A stretch of 64,000 nucleotides of DNA from Paenibacillus dokdonensis (GTDB lineage: Bacteria > Bacillota > Bacilli > Paenibacillales > Paenibacillaceae). The stretch is from NCBI RefSeq assembly GCF_004916975.1, contig NZ_STGQ01000002.1, positions 372,001-436,000 of the forward strand, given 5' to 3'. Position 1 is the stretch's first letter, and each line of letters starts with the position of its first letter. The position numbers and the translations under genes were made by a program. This document shows, one piece after another, positions 8,392 through 17,163 of this stretch. The notes under the pieces were generated by a model, which saw nothing but the letters and a program-made list of their open reading frames with translations, was not told the DNA's origin and searched no databases.

Positions 8392-8449
8392 TACTTTGTT
8401 AATCTCAACATATCATACATCCTTATTGCAATCATAGGAGGTTACGGAT

Positions 8450-10570
8450 TTGGATAAAAAAATGCTATTTAATGCACATCACTCTCCGGTCGGGGCATTT
8501 GCCAGCTTTACACTGGGTTTCCCGGGCCGCAGCGGCGGTTTTGATCTAGAATACGGCAGGCCCCCTGAACAGAATGTCTATATCGGCCTGCAGGAGCCAA
8601 GCGGCAACAGCTATCAGGCATTGCCCTTCTATGATCTGGCCGGAGACGATTCCTTCCGGTATATAGGCGGCGGAGATGAAGCAGCGGCCAACACATCCCG
8701 TCTCGTAAAGCCGTTTGCCGTAGAATCCGTGTCCCGCATGTTCGCAGCGGCCACCGATACATGGCAGGCAGGGGATCTGACGTTCCGCCTGTCTTCGCCC
8801 TTTGATTCCGTACCCGATCCGGATACTGCGGATGAGGAGCAGCTCCGGTTCGCCCTACTGCCGGCCGTATTGGCGGAAATCACCGTGGATAATACGAAAG
8901 GTTCTCTTCCACGGCGCGCCTTTTTCGGCTTCCAGGGGACCGATCCTTACACAGCGATCCGGCGGCTGGAGGATACAACGGATGGCCAAGTGACCGGTGT
9001 CGGGCAGGGACGCCATATTGCCATTGCGGCCTCCGATCCGCGGGTACGGAGCGCAAGCCATTTTACCATTGAAAATATTTTGCAGCCGGGCGTGGAGGAA
9101 AACCTGCAGTTTGGCCTGGGTAACGTTGGCGCGATGCTGATGGATACGCCTGCGGGAGAACAAGCGACCTACCGCTTCGCTCTCTGCTTCTACCGGGGCG
9201 GTTACATCACGACGGGGATGGATACTTCGTACCTCTATACCCGTTATTTTGCGAATATTGAAGAAGTGGCGCTATACGCATTGGAACACTTCGAGCAGAA
9301 GCTGGAGATTTGCCGGCAGAATGACCGGCTGGTAGCTGATTCTGCCTTGTCGGAAGATCAGCGCTTTATGCTGTCCCATGCCATCCGCAGCTATTACGGC
9401 AGCACCGAGCTGCTCGAGGCCGAAGGCAGGCCGCTCTGGATCGTCAACGAGGGCGAATACCGGATGATGAATACCTTTGATCTGACCGTGGATCAGCTAT
9501 TTTTCGAAATGAAAATGAACCCTTGGACCGTACGGAATGAACTGGATTTGTTTGTATCCCGTTATCAATATGAAGACACGGTCCGTTTTCCGGGTGAAAC
9601 CAAGGATTATCCGGGAGGCATCAGCTTTACCCATGACATGGGCGTAGCCAATGCCTTCTCACGGCCTGGTTATTCCTCCTACGAGCAGCATGCGCTGGAT
9701 GGCTGTTTCTCCCACATGACTCAAGAGCAGATTGTTAACTGGGTGCTGACCGCTTCTGTATATGTCCGCCAGTCCGGGGACGCACAGTGGCTTCAGGATC
9801 ATCTCGGGTTATTCGGGGAGTGTCTGCAGAGCATGGTAAACCGCGATCATCCGGATTCAGCGCAGCGCAGCGGATTAATGGGACTGGACAGTTCGCGCAC
9901 CATGGGCGGAGCGGAAATCACAACCTATGACAGTCTGGATGTCTCCCTTGGCCAGGCCCGCAACAATATTTATCTCGGAGGTAAATGCTGGGCGGCCTAT
10001 GTCGCGCTCGAGCGTATATTCAAAGAGTATGGCCATGAAGAGCTGGCTGCATTAGCCGGAGATCAGGCCGATCGCTGCGCCCGGACCATTACGGACCACG
10101 CGACACCGGAAGGATATATTCCGGCAGTCATTCAGGAGGGCAATGATTCCCGGATCATTCCTGCCATTGAGGGACTGATCTTTCCGTTATTTACCGGCAA
10201 CGAGGATGCACTCGATCCGGATGGACGTTTTGGACACTATATTCAGGCGCTCAAAAAGCATTTCTACGCGGTCTTAGAGCCTGGCGTCTGCCTGTTCCCG
10301 GACGGAGGCTGGAAGCTCTCCTCCACCAGCGACAATTCCTGGCTCAGTAAAATATACTTATGCCAATACATTGCCCGGCAGGTGCTGGGGCTTGAGCAGG
10401 GCGAACAGGAGGCTGCGGCCGATGCCGCTCATGTCGGCTGGCTGACTTCTCCGGAAAATGCCTTCTGGAGCTGGAGTGATCAAATGAACGCCGGAGTCAT
10501 TGTCGGCAGCCGGTATTATCCACGCGGTGTGACGGCGATTTTGTGGCTGGATGAAGTGAAGACCAAATAA
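8450..10570 (+). CDS. xynB: glycoside hydrolase family 52 beta-xylosidase
   Basis: 706 residues, the family length. Hydrolyses xylo-oligosaccharides to xylose. The start is TTG at 8450 with AGGAGG 8 bases upstream. GH52 hallmarks are immediate: NAHHSPVGAFASFTLGFPG at the N-terminus, FFGFQGTDPYTAIRR, VNEGEYRMMNTFDLTVDQLF with E334, SFTHDMGVANAFSRP, and GLDSSRTMGGAEITTYDS with D480. By position these Glu and Asp correspond to the catalytic nucleophile and acid/base described for the Geobacillus enzyme; I have not aligned it. No signal peptide, so it acts inside the cell on imported oligosaccharides. Ends at a perfect terminator. Confidence 0.97.
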   Translation: MDKKMLFNAHHSPVGAFASFTLGFPGRSGGFDLEYGRPPEQNVYIGLQEPSGNSYQALPFYDLAGDDSFRYIGGGDEAAANTSRLVKPFAVESVSRMFAAATDTWQAGDLTFRLSSPFDSVPDPDTADEEQLRFALLPAVLAEITVDNTKGSLPRRAFFGFQGTDPYTAIRRLEDTTDGQVTGVGQGRHIAIAASDPRVRSASHFTIENILQPGVEENLQFGLGNVGAMLMDTPAGEQATYRFALCFYRGGYITTGMDTSYLYTRYFANIEEVALYALEHFEQKLEICRQNDRLVADSALSEDQRFMLSHAIRSYYGSTELLEAEGRPLWIVNEGEYRMMNTFDLTVDQLFFEMKMNPWTVRNELDLFVSRYQYEDTVRFPGETKDYPGGISFTHDMGVANAFSRPGYSSYEQHALDGCFSHMTQEQIVNWVLTASVYVRQSGDAQWLQDHLGLFGECLQSMVNRDHPDSAQRSGLMGLDSSRTMGGAEITTYDSLDVSLGQARNNIYLGGKCWAAYVALERIFKEYGHEELAALAGDQADRCARTITDHATPEGYIPAVIQEGNDSRIIPAIEGLIFPLFTGNEDALDPDGRFGHYIQALKKHFYAVLEPGVCLFPDGGWKLSSTSDNSWLSKIYLCQYIARQVLGLEQGEQEAAADAAHVGWLTSPENAFWSWSDQMNAGVIVGSRYYPRGVTAILWLDEVKTK

Positions 10571-10591
10571 GCGTGCAAGCAGATAGTATAA

Positions 10592-10625
10592 AAAAGAATC
10601 CGGACAGCTTAGTCCGGATTCTTTT
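10592..10625. terminator. bidirectional terminator
   Basis: A perfect 14-bp stem, AAAAGAATCCGGAC / GTCCGGATTCTTTT with loop AGCTTA, lies between the convergent xylosidase and blaR1-like genes. Confidence 0.9.
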
Positions 10626-10649
10626 CTCGTTTATGGAAATGAACAAACC

Positions 10650-12908
10650 TTACTTATCCTGCTCCATCAAATACTGGACAATCGCCTGCTCCTCAGGTCC
10701 TTGACCCGCAAATCTTGCCTGAAAGCATACATTCTCGTCCAGCCAGAAATAGCTGATACGATCGGTTTCACCCGGATTGCTGAGCTCACCATCGATTTTG
10801 AATTTTTCTGTTCGGAGCACTTCATGGCCGTGAATGATTACTTGCTGCAATTTGACGATAAATCTTTTTCCATCGATTCTTGAAAATGAGACGGTTCCGC
10901 TCTTTTTCATATCCTCATACATATCCCCGTTCAGCATCTGCATAAATTGAACGCTTTTAATGCCTGCTTGATGACTATCCACGGACTTCACATCCGTCAA
11001 TGGAGAATAGGCCACGGAGAGCAGTTTCCTCATCGAATCCGTATCATTTTCGGAAAAGTTGAAATTTCCCTTTCGGGAAACATAAGATAAACTAGCCGTG
11101 AAGTCTCCCGGAAGCTTACGCGGAAAGGCTGCGTTATATCCAATCAGCTTTTGAGCCCGCCGAATATCCTCGGTATCATATACATAATTGATCATTTTAG
11201 AGGTATACTCATTGTTCTCGTAGAGCTTGTTCAGTGCCTCATCCGGGTACCTCATAGAAGCAACCATATGCTCAAAATCGCTGCTGGATATATCGGCGGC
11301 ATTGGCATGTATTCGATACGTCACGCCTTGATCCTTCCAGAGATAGGTGTATCTCTCGGGGTGTTCTTTCCATGCCGTCATACGGATCGTCATCTTCAAG
11401 CCTTCAAGTCCCGCGATGGAAATTGGCGATTTTTGAATGACTTTACCACCGGCCTCGGCGTCTCCAAGCTCCTCTTCCTCTTTTACGGTTTGCTCGTACC
11501 ACTCTTGCAGTCCTGCACCGCGCACAATTGTGAGCTCCATACTGCCATAGATCGTATTTGCTTTTGCCTTCGAGTACCACACACTTATTTCAGGACTCGC
11601 TGATGAGGTTAAGGGCTGAAGGTGATAGCTGATGTTGTCCATCGCCATCCCTTCCGGCAGCACCGCCGGAACTTTGAACTGGAATGGTGCCACCCGGGAA
11701 GCCTTGTCCAGATTATCGTACTCCCGAAATGTCATATCCGAAAACAGCAGTTCATTTCCCCCGTCCTCGGCATGAATCCAGGCGGAAGTACCTGCGCTCG
11801 AAACCGGTGCATTCGTCAGCGTTGCCGCGCTGATCAGAAGCACCAATAACACCGCCAGCAATGAAAATTTATATGAACCCTTTTTAAACGATTTAATCAT
11901 CCGAATTCGCCGCATGATATCTTTTTCTCCGTTCATGCCCTTGAAGTACAACAGATGAGGTTGATTCCGTCTGGAGGAATACCGCTTCAGGAATCCGATA
12001 ATCGTCATGCCGTACGGCACGGCCTCTTCTTCCCCAAGCACCTCCAGTACGCACGCATCGCATGCCAGCTCCCGATCCGCTTTCATGCGCCGCATCATAA
12101 GCCACACCAGCGGATTCATCCAGTGAAACGCAAGTACAACACTGCCAAGCATATTCCATGCTGTATCTTTTCTTTTATAATGGGCAAGCTCATGCGCAAT
12201 GACATGCTTCAGCGGGGCAGCATCCACCGTTTCACGGCAGAAGGTATCCGGAAGATAGACAGCAGGACGCAGAATGCCGGTCATATACGGACTCCGAACA
12301 GAAGCATGCGTGTACATAGATACAAAACGCTTCACCGAAAATAGATTCCGGCATTCCTCTGCCACCTTCATCATCGCGGGATCATAGACGCGGCTGAAAC
12401 TTCTCTGCATTCCCTTCATTCGCAGCCAGTAGATCAAATGGTACGTCAGAAAAGCCACCGTTCCTGCCAGCCAGACAATAGACAATATACGGATTGCCGG
12501 ATGGGTTCCAGTCTCCATGGACACCGCCCTCTCGTGAGGGTCTTGCACCATGATGACCTGTTTCGGATTGTTCCGCCCGGCTTCATTCGATGTATAATAA
12601 GGTTGAAGTGAAATTTCTTTTGCGCTGTTTTCGGATTCCCCAGCAGGCCTGTCCTGCTGAAATGGAAGCTCGGAGACAGCCTTTTTTATGTCTATGATAT
12701 TAGGTAACGCGTTGAATAAGCTCACCGGACTGTGTGGAAATACCGGCAGTACGAGCCTTACCATCACAATCAGCCATAATGTATATCGCAGACGGGCACT
12801 GATGCGCCGGCGGAGCAGATGCTGAACCACTATGACCACGATCGCAGCCAGACTTGCCGTCAGCGTCGAAGCGACAAACCATCTGAAAAGACTTTCGGCG
12901 ATATGCAT
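10650..12908 (-). CDS. BlaR1/MecR1-type M56 metalloprotease sensor
   Basis: 752 residues. Four N-terminal membrane helices (about 10-30, 42-57, 140-161, 348-366) surround a zinc metalloprotease loop with HELAH at 239-243 and a further ligand in DRELACD (E280). In characterised homologues ligand binding outside triggers cleavage of the paired BlaI repressor. The external part (370-752) is not a penicillin-binding domain: no SxxK/KTG motif pair is apparent. Instead it holds DUF4367-like segments (FKVPAVLPEGMAMDNISYHL), so the signal is probably not a beta-lactam. Lies 31 bases downstream of the blaI-like gene. Start supported by GAGG 9 bases upstream. Confidence 0.88.
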   Translation of the reverse strand: MHIAESLFRWFVASTLTASLAAIVVIVVQHLLRRRISARLRYTLWLIVMVRLVLPVFPHSPVSLFNALPNIIDIKKAVSELPFQQDRPAGESENSAKEISLQPYYTSNEAGRNNPKQVIMVQDPHERAVSMETGTHPAIRILSIVWLAGTVAFLTYHLIYWLRMKGMQRSFSRVYDPAMMKVAEECRNLFSVKRFVSMYTHASVRSPYMTGILRPAVYLPDTFCRETVDAAPLKHVIAHELAHYKRKDTAWNMLGSVVLAFHWMNPLVWLMMRRMKADRELACDACVLEVLGEEEAVPYGMTIIGFLKRYSSRRNQPHLLYFKGMNGEKDIMRRIRMIKSFKKGSYKFSLLAVLLVLLISAATLTNAPVSSAGTSAWIHAEDGGNELLFSDMTFREYDNLDKASRVAPFQFKVPAVLPEGMAMDNISYHLQPLTSSASPEISVWYSKAKANTIYGSMELTIVRGAGLQEWYEQTVKEEEELGDAEAGGKVIQKSPISIAGLEGLKMTIRMTAWKEHPERYTYLWKDQGVTYRIHANAADISSSDFEHMVASMRYPDEALNKLYENNEYTSKMINYVYDTEDIRRAQKLIGYNAAFPRKLPGDFTASLSYVSRKGNFNFSENDTDSMRKLLSVAYSPLTDVKSVDSHQAGIKSVQFMQMLNGDMYEDMKKSGTVSFSRIDGKRFIVKLQQVIIHGHEVLRTEKFKIDGELSNPGETDRISYFWLDENVCFQARFAGQGPEEQAIVQYLMEQDK

Positions 12909-12939
12909 GAAATTACCTCGTTTGATTGAATTTCACGTT

Positions 12940-13332
12940 TTAAGGCCGTGATGGATCTTGGGGATCTCTGCCCTGCTTTTCCGTTAAAATCTGCTGCAGA
13001 CGCTCAATTTCCTTGTCCGACAGCTGCGTTTCCTCCAAAAAGTTTGTCATCATCAGACCCGCCGCACCGTTAAACACGCGGTTTAAGAACGACTTGCTTT
13101 CCGCACGAACGCATTCTTTTTCAGAAATGAGCGGATAATACTGATAACTTCTACCCGATTTGTGATACCCCAGCGCTCTCTTCTTCATCAGCCGGTTGAT
13201 GAAGGTTCTGACCGTCTGATCGCTCCATTCGGTATCCTTCGGCAGCTGCTGCACAATTTGCTCTGCTGTTAGCGGATTTTCCCTCCAAACGGTCTTCATA
13301 ATTTCCCACTCGGATTCCGAGATTTTTGGCAT
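12940..13332 (-). CDS. BlaI/MecI/CopY-family repressor
   Basis: 130 residues from MPKISESEWEIMKTVW at 13332, the normal family N-terminus, with AGGAGA 9 bases upstream; ATG at 13341 is an alternative. Winged helix with LTAEQIVQQLPKDTEWSDQTVRTFINRLMKK, then a C-terminal dimerisation helix that in the family carries the cleavage site (FNGAAGLMMTNFLEE). It should repress its own operon through the two dyads at 13380-13391 and 13414-13425 and be inactivated by the adjacent M56 protease. Confidence 0.92.
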   Translation of the reverse strand: MPKISESEWEIMKTVWRENPLTAEQIVQQLPKDTEWSDQTVRTFINRLMKKRALGYHKSGRSYQYYPLISEKECVRAESKSFLNRVFNGAAGLMMTNFLEETQLSDKEIERLQQILTEKQGRDPQDPSRP

Positions 13333-13379
13333 ACCTTCCATTCTCCTACACCCCCTTTCCCTTACAGGCAAATCAACTA

Positions 13380-13425
13380 TTACAAATGTAAATATAACCC
13401 ACTCCCCAAACTATTACAAACGTAA
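13380..13425 (-). promoter_or_regulatory. blaI promoter with two BlaI-type operators
   Basis: On the minus strand TTGTAA, 17 bases, TATATT. Dyad 1 TTACAAATGTAA (13380-13391) adjoins the -10 and dyad 2 TTACAAACGTAA (13414-13425) covers the -35. Both carry the TACA...TGTA core known for BlaI/MecI; centres are 34 bases apart. Confidence 0.8.
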
Positions 13426-13491
13426 TTGTGTCCTAAATGAAAACTTTTCGTTTTGTATATGACAAAAATCACATATAAGCGCATACATTCG

Positions 13492-13520
13492 TTGACACAT
13501 TTTTTGCCTCGGCGTATAAT
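13492..13520 (+). promoter_or_regulatory. consensus sigma-A promoter of the membrane protein/PadR unit
   Basis: TTGACA (13492-13497), 17 bases, TATAAT (13515-13520): a perfect consensus. Confidence 0.9.
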
Positions 13521-13528
13521 TCTAACTC

Positions 13529-13550
13529 AATTACTCTAATTAAAGTAATT
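13529..13550. promoter_or_regulatory. probable PadR operator
   Basis: 22-base palindrome (arms AATTACT...AGTAATT) matching its complement at 20 positions, starting 8 bases after the -10, where it would block transcription initiation. The downstream PadR gene is the natural ligand. Confidence 0.65.
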
Positions 13551-13586
13551 AAATCAAAAAAAATAAAATATATAGAGGTGTGGTCA

Positions 13587-14747
13587 TTGAAAAATATTTT
13601 AATGTTTCTTAAAAACAAGTCCGTCATTGGCGGAATCACGATGGTACTGTTTTATCAGGTGGCATTTATTCTGATCTTCATGTCAGGTTACAGCGCCATT
13701 CCGAAAAACATGAACGAAATGACCGTCGCGATTGTCAATGAGGACAAACAGGCGGGCAAAGAAATCGCTGCGGGTCTAGCTAAGCAGCTTCCGTTCAAAA
13801 TGGTGACGGATTTGCCGCTGGACAAAGCCCAAGAACAGCTGAACGACCGTGATCTTGCCTTGGTCATTCACATTCCGCAGGACTTTACGAAGCAGCTGTC
13901 AACATCCGGAACGAAAGCCAAAATGGATTTCTTCATGAACCAATCCAATCCGGCCATGGTGTCCAGCAGCATGCAGTCAGTAGTAACGCAAATCACAACG
14001 AATCTGAACAACCAGCTGGCGACCCAGACCGCGCAGGGCGTCTTCGAGTCCATGAAAATGCCGGCGGAGCAGGCGCAGAAGCTCGCGGCCGAGATCCCTA
14101 CCAAGCTGGATGCCAATATCGTCAACACAAATCCGGTTCCGCCAGGCATGCATAACCAAATGTCTCCATTCTTCCTGACGATGGTCAGCTATGTCGGCGC
14201 CATGGTTTTCTCCATGATGATGGTCGGTGCCATGAACGCGCTGAAACGTAAAATGGGCTTATGGCAAGCCTTCTGGTCCGCGCAAGCAACCAATGCGATT
14301 GTCTCTCTGATTGCACCGCTGATTGGGATTTCGATCTATTTCCTGATTCAGGGCGGCTTTGGAGCGGAAGTTTTCGTGAAGGTATGGCTTGTCCACGCGC
14401 TTGAATTGTTCGGAGCCATTGAGTTTATGTCCATCTTCAGTTTATTATTAAAGGACAAGGCCATTTTCGCGAACCTGACGCTCATGCTGATCCAAACCAT
14501 CAGCAGCGGCGCGACGATGTCCCGAGAAATGATGCCGTGGCTCTTTAAGATCGTGAGCTACATCTCCATCATGTTCTATACCGTTCAAACGGATTTCTCG
14601 ATCATTTACGGCGGCGGCAAGCTGACCGAGCATCTGCTCGGATTGTGGATCGCAGCCATTGCTTCCATGATCATCTGCATGGTTTCTTTCTATTTCGTTT
14701 CTCCTAAAGAAGCAGCCGATGATCAAGAGAAAACCGTTGCTGCTTAA
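13587..14747 (+). CDS. ABC-2 / YhgE-Pip-like membrane protein (DUF3533-like)
   Basis: 386 residues from TTG at 13587, which has AGAGGTG 6 bases upstream; a GTG at 13578 overlaps that site. One N-terminal membrane helix (about 15-35), a large extracellular domain to about 195 (TVAIVNEDKQAGKEIAAGLA is typical of YhgE/Pip and ABC-2 permeases), then five or six C-terminal helices. No ATPase gene is nearby, matching stand-alone YhgE-type proteins linked to efflux or stress. Expressed from a consensus promoter with an operator, and followed by a PadR gene, a frequent regulator of such exporters. Confidence 0.78.
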   Translation: MKNILMFLKNKSVIGGITMVLFYQVAFILIFMSGYSAIPKNMNEMTVAIVNEDKQAGKEIAAGLAKQLPFKMVTDLPLDKAQEQLNDRDLALVIHIPQDFTKQLSTSGTKAKMDFFMNQSNPAMVSSSMQSVVTQITTNLNNQLATQTAQGVFESMKMPAEQAQKLAAEIPTKLDANIVNTNPVPPGMHNQMSPFFLTMVSYVGAMVFSMMMVGAMNALKRKMGLWQAFWSAQATNAIVSLIAPLIGISIYFLIQGGFGAEVFVKVWLVHALELFGAIEFMSIFSLLLKDKAIFANLTLMLIQTISSGATMSREMMPWLFKIVSYISIMFYTVQTDFSIIYGGGKLTEHLLGLWIAAIASMIICMVSFYFVSPKEAADDQEKTVAA

Positions 14748-14788
14748 TCAGGTAACTCGTTTCGTCTACACGAATTGATGTTTAGCTG

Positions 14789-14825
14789 TATAGAATGGGC
14801 TCCGGATACCCGAGTTCATTCTATA
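14789..14825 (+). terminator. hairpin between the membrane protein and padR genes
   Basis: TATAGAATGGGCTC and GAGTTCATTCTATA form a 14-bp stem with two G-U pairs. There is no T-run, so it may only attenuate or stabilise the transcript. Confidence 0.4.
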
Positions 14826-14838
14826 TCACATACACGCG

Positions 14839-14873
14839 AAGCCAGCTCACTCCCACGAGTCAGCCGGCTTTTC
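14839..14873 (+). terminator. weak hairpin upstream of padR
   Basis: AAGCCAGCT and AGCCGGCTT pair with one mismatch, followed by TT. It may partially separate padR expression from the upstream gene. Confidence 0.35.
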
Positions 14874-14901
14874 GTATGATTTGGATGGGAGTGTTGCATT
14901 T

Positions 14902-15426
14902 ATGTCGCTTCAAATTTTTATACTGGGTGTTTTGAGTTCGGGGCATCATCATCCCTATGATATTAAAAAAATGTTCAAGCAAAACGTGCTGGATGAAAAC
15001 TCCAAGATTAATGACGGAACCTTGTATTACAATTTCGAGGTCATGCTAAAAAAAGGATATATCGAGAAAATTGAGGTGATCCGTGATGACAACCGTCCGG
15101 AAAAAACAACCTATGGCATTACGCCGCTTGGCAAAGAGCATCTGCAGCAGGAGATCTATGCGGTTTTCAAAAATTTCACCCGCGTGGACTCCCTGTACTC
15201 AGCTGTCCTATTTCTCAAGCATGTTGATCCGAAAAAGCTGGTATTTTTGATTGAGGAGGCCCAGGAAAAGCTTGAAAATAAAATCAGAAACGACCAAGCC
15301 TTTTGGGAATCGGTACGTGATGAAACCCCGCCCGCGGTTCACCTGATTCATGATCACGCCAGCAGCCAGATGAAGGTCGACCTACAGTGGCTGGAGAAGT
15401 TTAAGTTACTAATACTTGAGCAGTAA
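14902..15426 (+). CDS. PadR-family transcriptional regulator
   Basis: 174 residues from MSLQIFILGVLSSG (14902) with GGGAG 10 bases upstream. PadR winged helix: HHHPYDIKKMFKQN, INDGTLYYNFEVMLKKGYIEKIEV, EKTTYGITPLGKEHL; then a long C-terminal coiled-coil region with EEAQEKLENKIRNDQAFWES used for dimerisation in this family. It likely controls the preceding membrane protein through the palindrome at 13529-13550. Ligand unknown. Followed by a G/C-rich terminator. Confidence 0.9.
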   Translation: MSLQIFILGVLSSGHHHPYDIKKMFKQNVLDENSKINDGTLYYNFEVMLKKGYIEKIEVIRDDNRPEKTTYGITPLGKEHLQQEIYAVFKNFTRVDSLYSAVLFLKHVDPKKLVFLIEEAQEKLENKIRNDQAFWESVRDETPPAVHLIHDHASSQMKVDLQWLEKFKLLILEQ

Positions 15427-15467
15427 AAGCATATGTATTCACTTATATTTCGAACAAATACGAAACA

Positions 15468-15509
15468 GCGCGCCGAGAAGTCCATTGGACGTCCAGGCAC
15501 GCTTTTTTT
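15468..15509 (+). terminator. terminator after padR
   Basis: GCGCGCC / GGCACGC stem with one mismatch, an inner TCC...GGA extension and a T7 run. Confidence 0.7.
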
Positions 15510-15520
15510 AAGACAAAGTA

Positions 15521-16015
15521 TTAAAGGATCGACGGTTTTCGTACTGCCATATAAATATCTACGCTGACTTCTTCCGGGTTAAAATCACGCAAGTCATACA
15601 ATTCAAAGTCCCCTGTATATGTGCGCTCGTACTCCAAATCCTGGAAATAATCCCATATTTCCTGCCATAACTGTGGAACAACCTGCCCCATGGGACCCTT
15701 CTCTGTCGTAAACTTGATGTAATCAGCCTCCGGAATATATACGGTACCTGCTGTATCTTCGGCAGATAGGAGATGGTCTTGTTCATGCCCTAGCAAAAGC
15801 GTATACTCGCCGTTCACGTCACTCTCATAGTCGGTATACAACGCATATAGCAAATGCGGATGGATCAGATCCGTACGGCTCTGCTGCCCACTCTGAAAAT
15901 ACCGCTCCCATAGCGACGGAATCTCCCCCTCTCCGCTTAATTCCCGCTGGTTGGATGTCCGGATACTTATGCCAGTCAGTACGGCTGCTGGCCTGTGCGT
16001 AATGTTGATGTTCAT
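15521..16015 (-). CDS. GyrI-like effector-binding domain protein
   Basis: 164 residues. The AraC effector-binding / SbmC fold is suggested by the start (INITHRPAAVLTGISIRTSNQ), the central YALYTDYESDVNGEYTLLLG and the end (YTGDFELYDLRDFNPEEVSVDIYMAVRK), which carries the conserved acidic position in the ligand pocket. Stand-alone members bind small hydrophobic molecules or gyrase. Encoded 45 bases downstream of a WYL regulator on the same strand, a common pairing. Start has AGGGGGA about 8 bases upstream. Confidence 0.82.
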   Translation of the reverse strand: MNINITHRPAAVLTGISIRTSNQRELSGEGEIPSLWERYFQSGQQSRTDLIHPHLLYALYTDYESDVNGEYTLLLGHEQDHLLSAEDTAGTVYIPEADYIKFTTEKGPMGQVVPQLWQEIWDYFQDLEYERTYTGDFELYDLRDFNPEEVSVDIYMAVRKPSIL

Positions 16016-16060
16016 GCTAATGTCCCCCTTTTTGTGTGATGTGATCCCATTGTACAGGGG

Positions 16061-17023
16061 CTAAGTGGACAGCAGTCTGTCCGGTTTCCTGTACAGCTCC
16101 ACAATTTTATGAGCCCGCCGCATCACTTCATTGGCTGCAAGCTCCGGGGCTTCAATAACAGCTTGGCCACCGTAGCTTAGGATCATCCCATAAAACCATT
16201 CATCCAGGGCAAACTCTGCTTGCACGCGCAGGCTTCCATCCTCCTGCATCGATATTTGCTCCGGGCTGAAGGAATCCCCGACTCTGTGCCTGACCAGTGG
16301 GGAGAACCGCAGCGTCACCATGCTGTACGCCCCTTTGGCCGACCATTCCGGATTCCAATCATACGAATCCAGCGGCGGCAGCTCTCGCGGATTAAATAGA
16401 TCCAGCAGCATACTCATCTCTTGAATCCGGGACACCCGAAATATCCGAAAATCCTCACGGAGCGTACAATATGCTTGCAGATACCACACATTCCCTTTTA
16501 AAATAAGCCGTCCCGGCTCAACAACCCTCCAACTGTCCGTCCCGTTCATATTGATGTACTGCAGTTTCACTTTTTGGGTCTGTCCGGCAGCCTGACGCAG
16601 AAGCCTCACCTTATCTCTTGCGCTCTTCCCCTGTCCCCATGGATTCAGATCAAACAGGAGATCTTCCGGGTGACTTACTCCCGGCTTAGGATCAGAGTGC
16701 TGAAGGAGTGACTCGACTTTATCCAGCAAACGGTCCAGCGTCCGGTCATCCAGTGCGGCTCTGACACCTTTGACAGCTGTAAAGATAGAGCCTATTTCGT
16801 CCAGGGTCAGCAGCTGCCGGGAAATCGTATACTGGCTCATCATCTCGAAACCACCGCTGGTTCCTTGATGCGCAATAATGGGAATCCCCGCCTGGCCCAG
16901 CGTATCCATATCCCTGTAAATGGTTTTGGTCGAAACCTCAAATCGCTCTGCCAGTTCTTTGGCACTGATTCTGCCTCTGTTCAGCAGGAGAATGGTCATC
17001 GCAAGCAAACGGTCTATTTTCAT
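16061..17023 (-). CDS. YafY-type HTH-WYL transcriptional regulator
   Basis: 320 residues. DeoR-like helix-turn-helix at 1-60 (RISAKELAERFEVSTKTIYRD), then a WYL ligand-binding domain at about 135-215 with LQYINMNG, VVEPGRLILKGNVWYLQAYC and FRVSRIQEM, and a C-terminal WCX extension (AEFALDEWFYGMILSYGGQA). Such regulators respond to small molecules or nucleotides. Likely controls itself and the downstream GyrI-like gene. A second protein of the same type lies at 31842-32789. Confidence 0.9.
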   Translation of the reverse strand: MKIDRLLAMTILLLNRGRISAKELAERFEVSTKTIYRDMDTLGQAGIPIIAHQGTSGGFEMMSQYTISRQLLTLDEIGSIFTAVKGVRAALDDRTLDRLLDKVESLLQHSDPKPGVSHPEDLLFDLNPWGQGKSARDKVRLLRQAAGQTQKVKLQYINMNGTDSWRVVEPGRLILKGNVWYLQAYCTLREDFRIFRVSRIQEMSMLLDLFNPRELPPLDSYDWNPEWSAKGAYSMVTLRFSPLVRHRVGDSFSPEQISMQEDGSLRVQAEFALDEWFYGMILSYGGQAVIEAPELAANEVMRRAHKIVELYRKPDRLLST

Positions 17024-17163
17024 CGGAATATAGGTTCCTTTCCGTTATTGTTTTTCTATTTAAGGAAATGTTTGGGGTATCCGTTGGAAGTTTAATACAT
17101 AATGGGAGTTTGCACTCCCCGCCAATTAAGGCTCTAATACTATCATAATTCGGAGGTCAAGCA

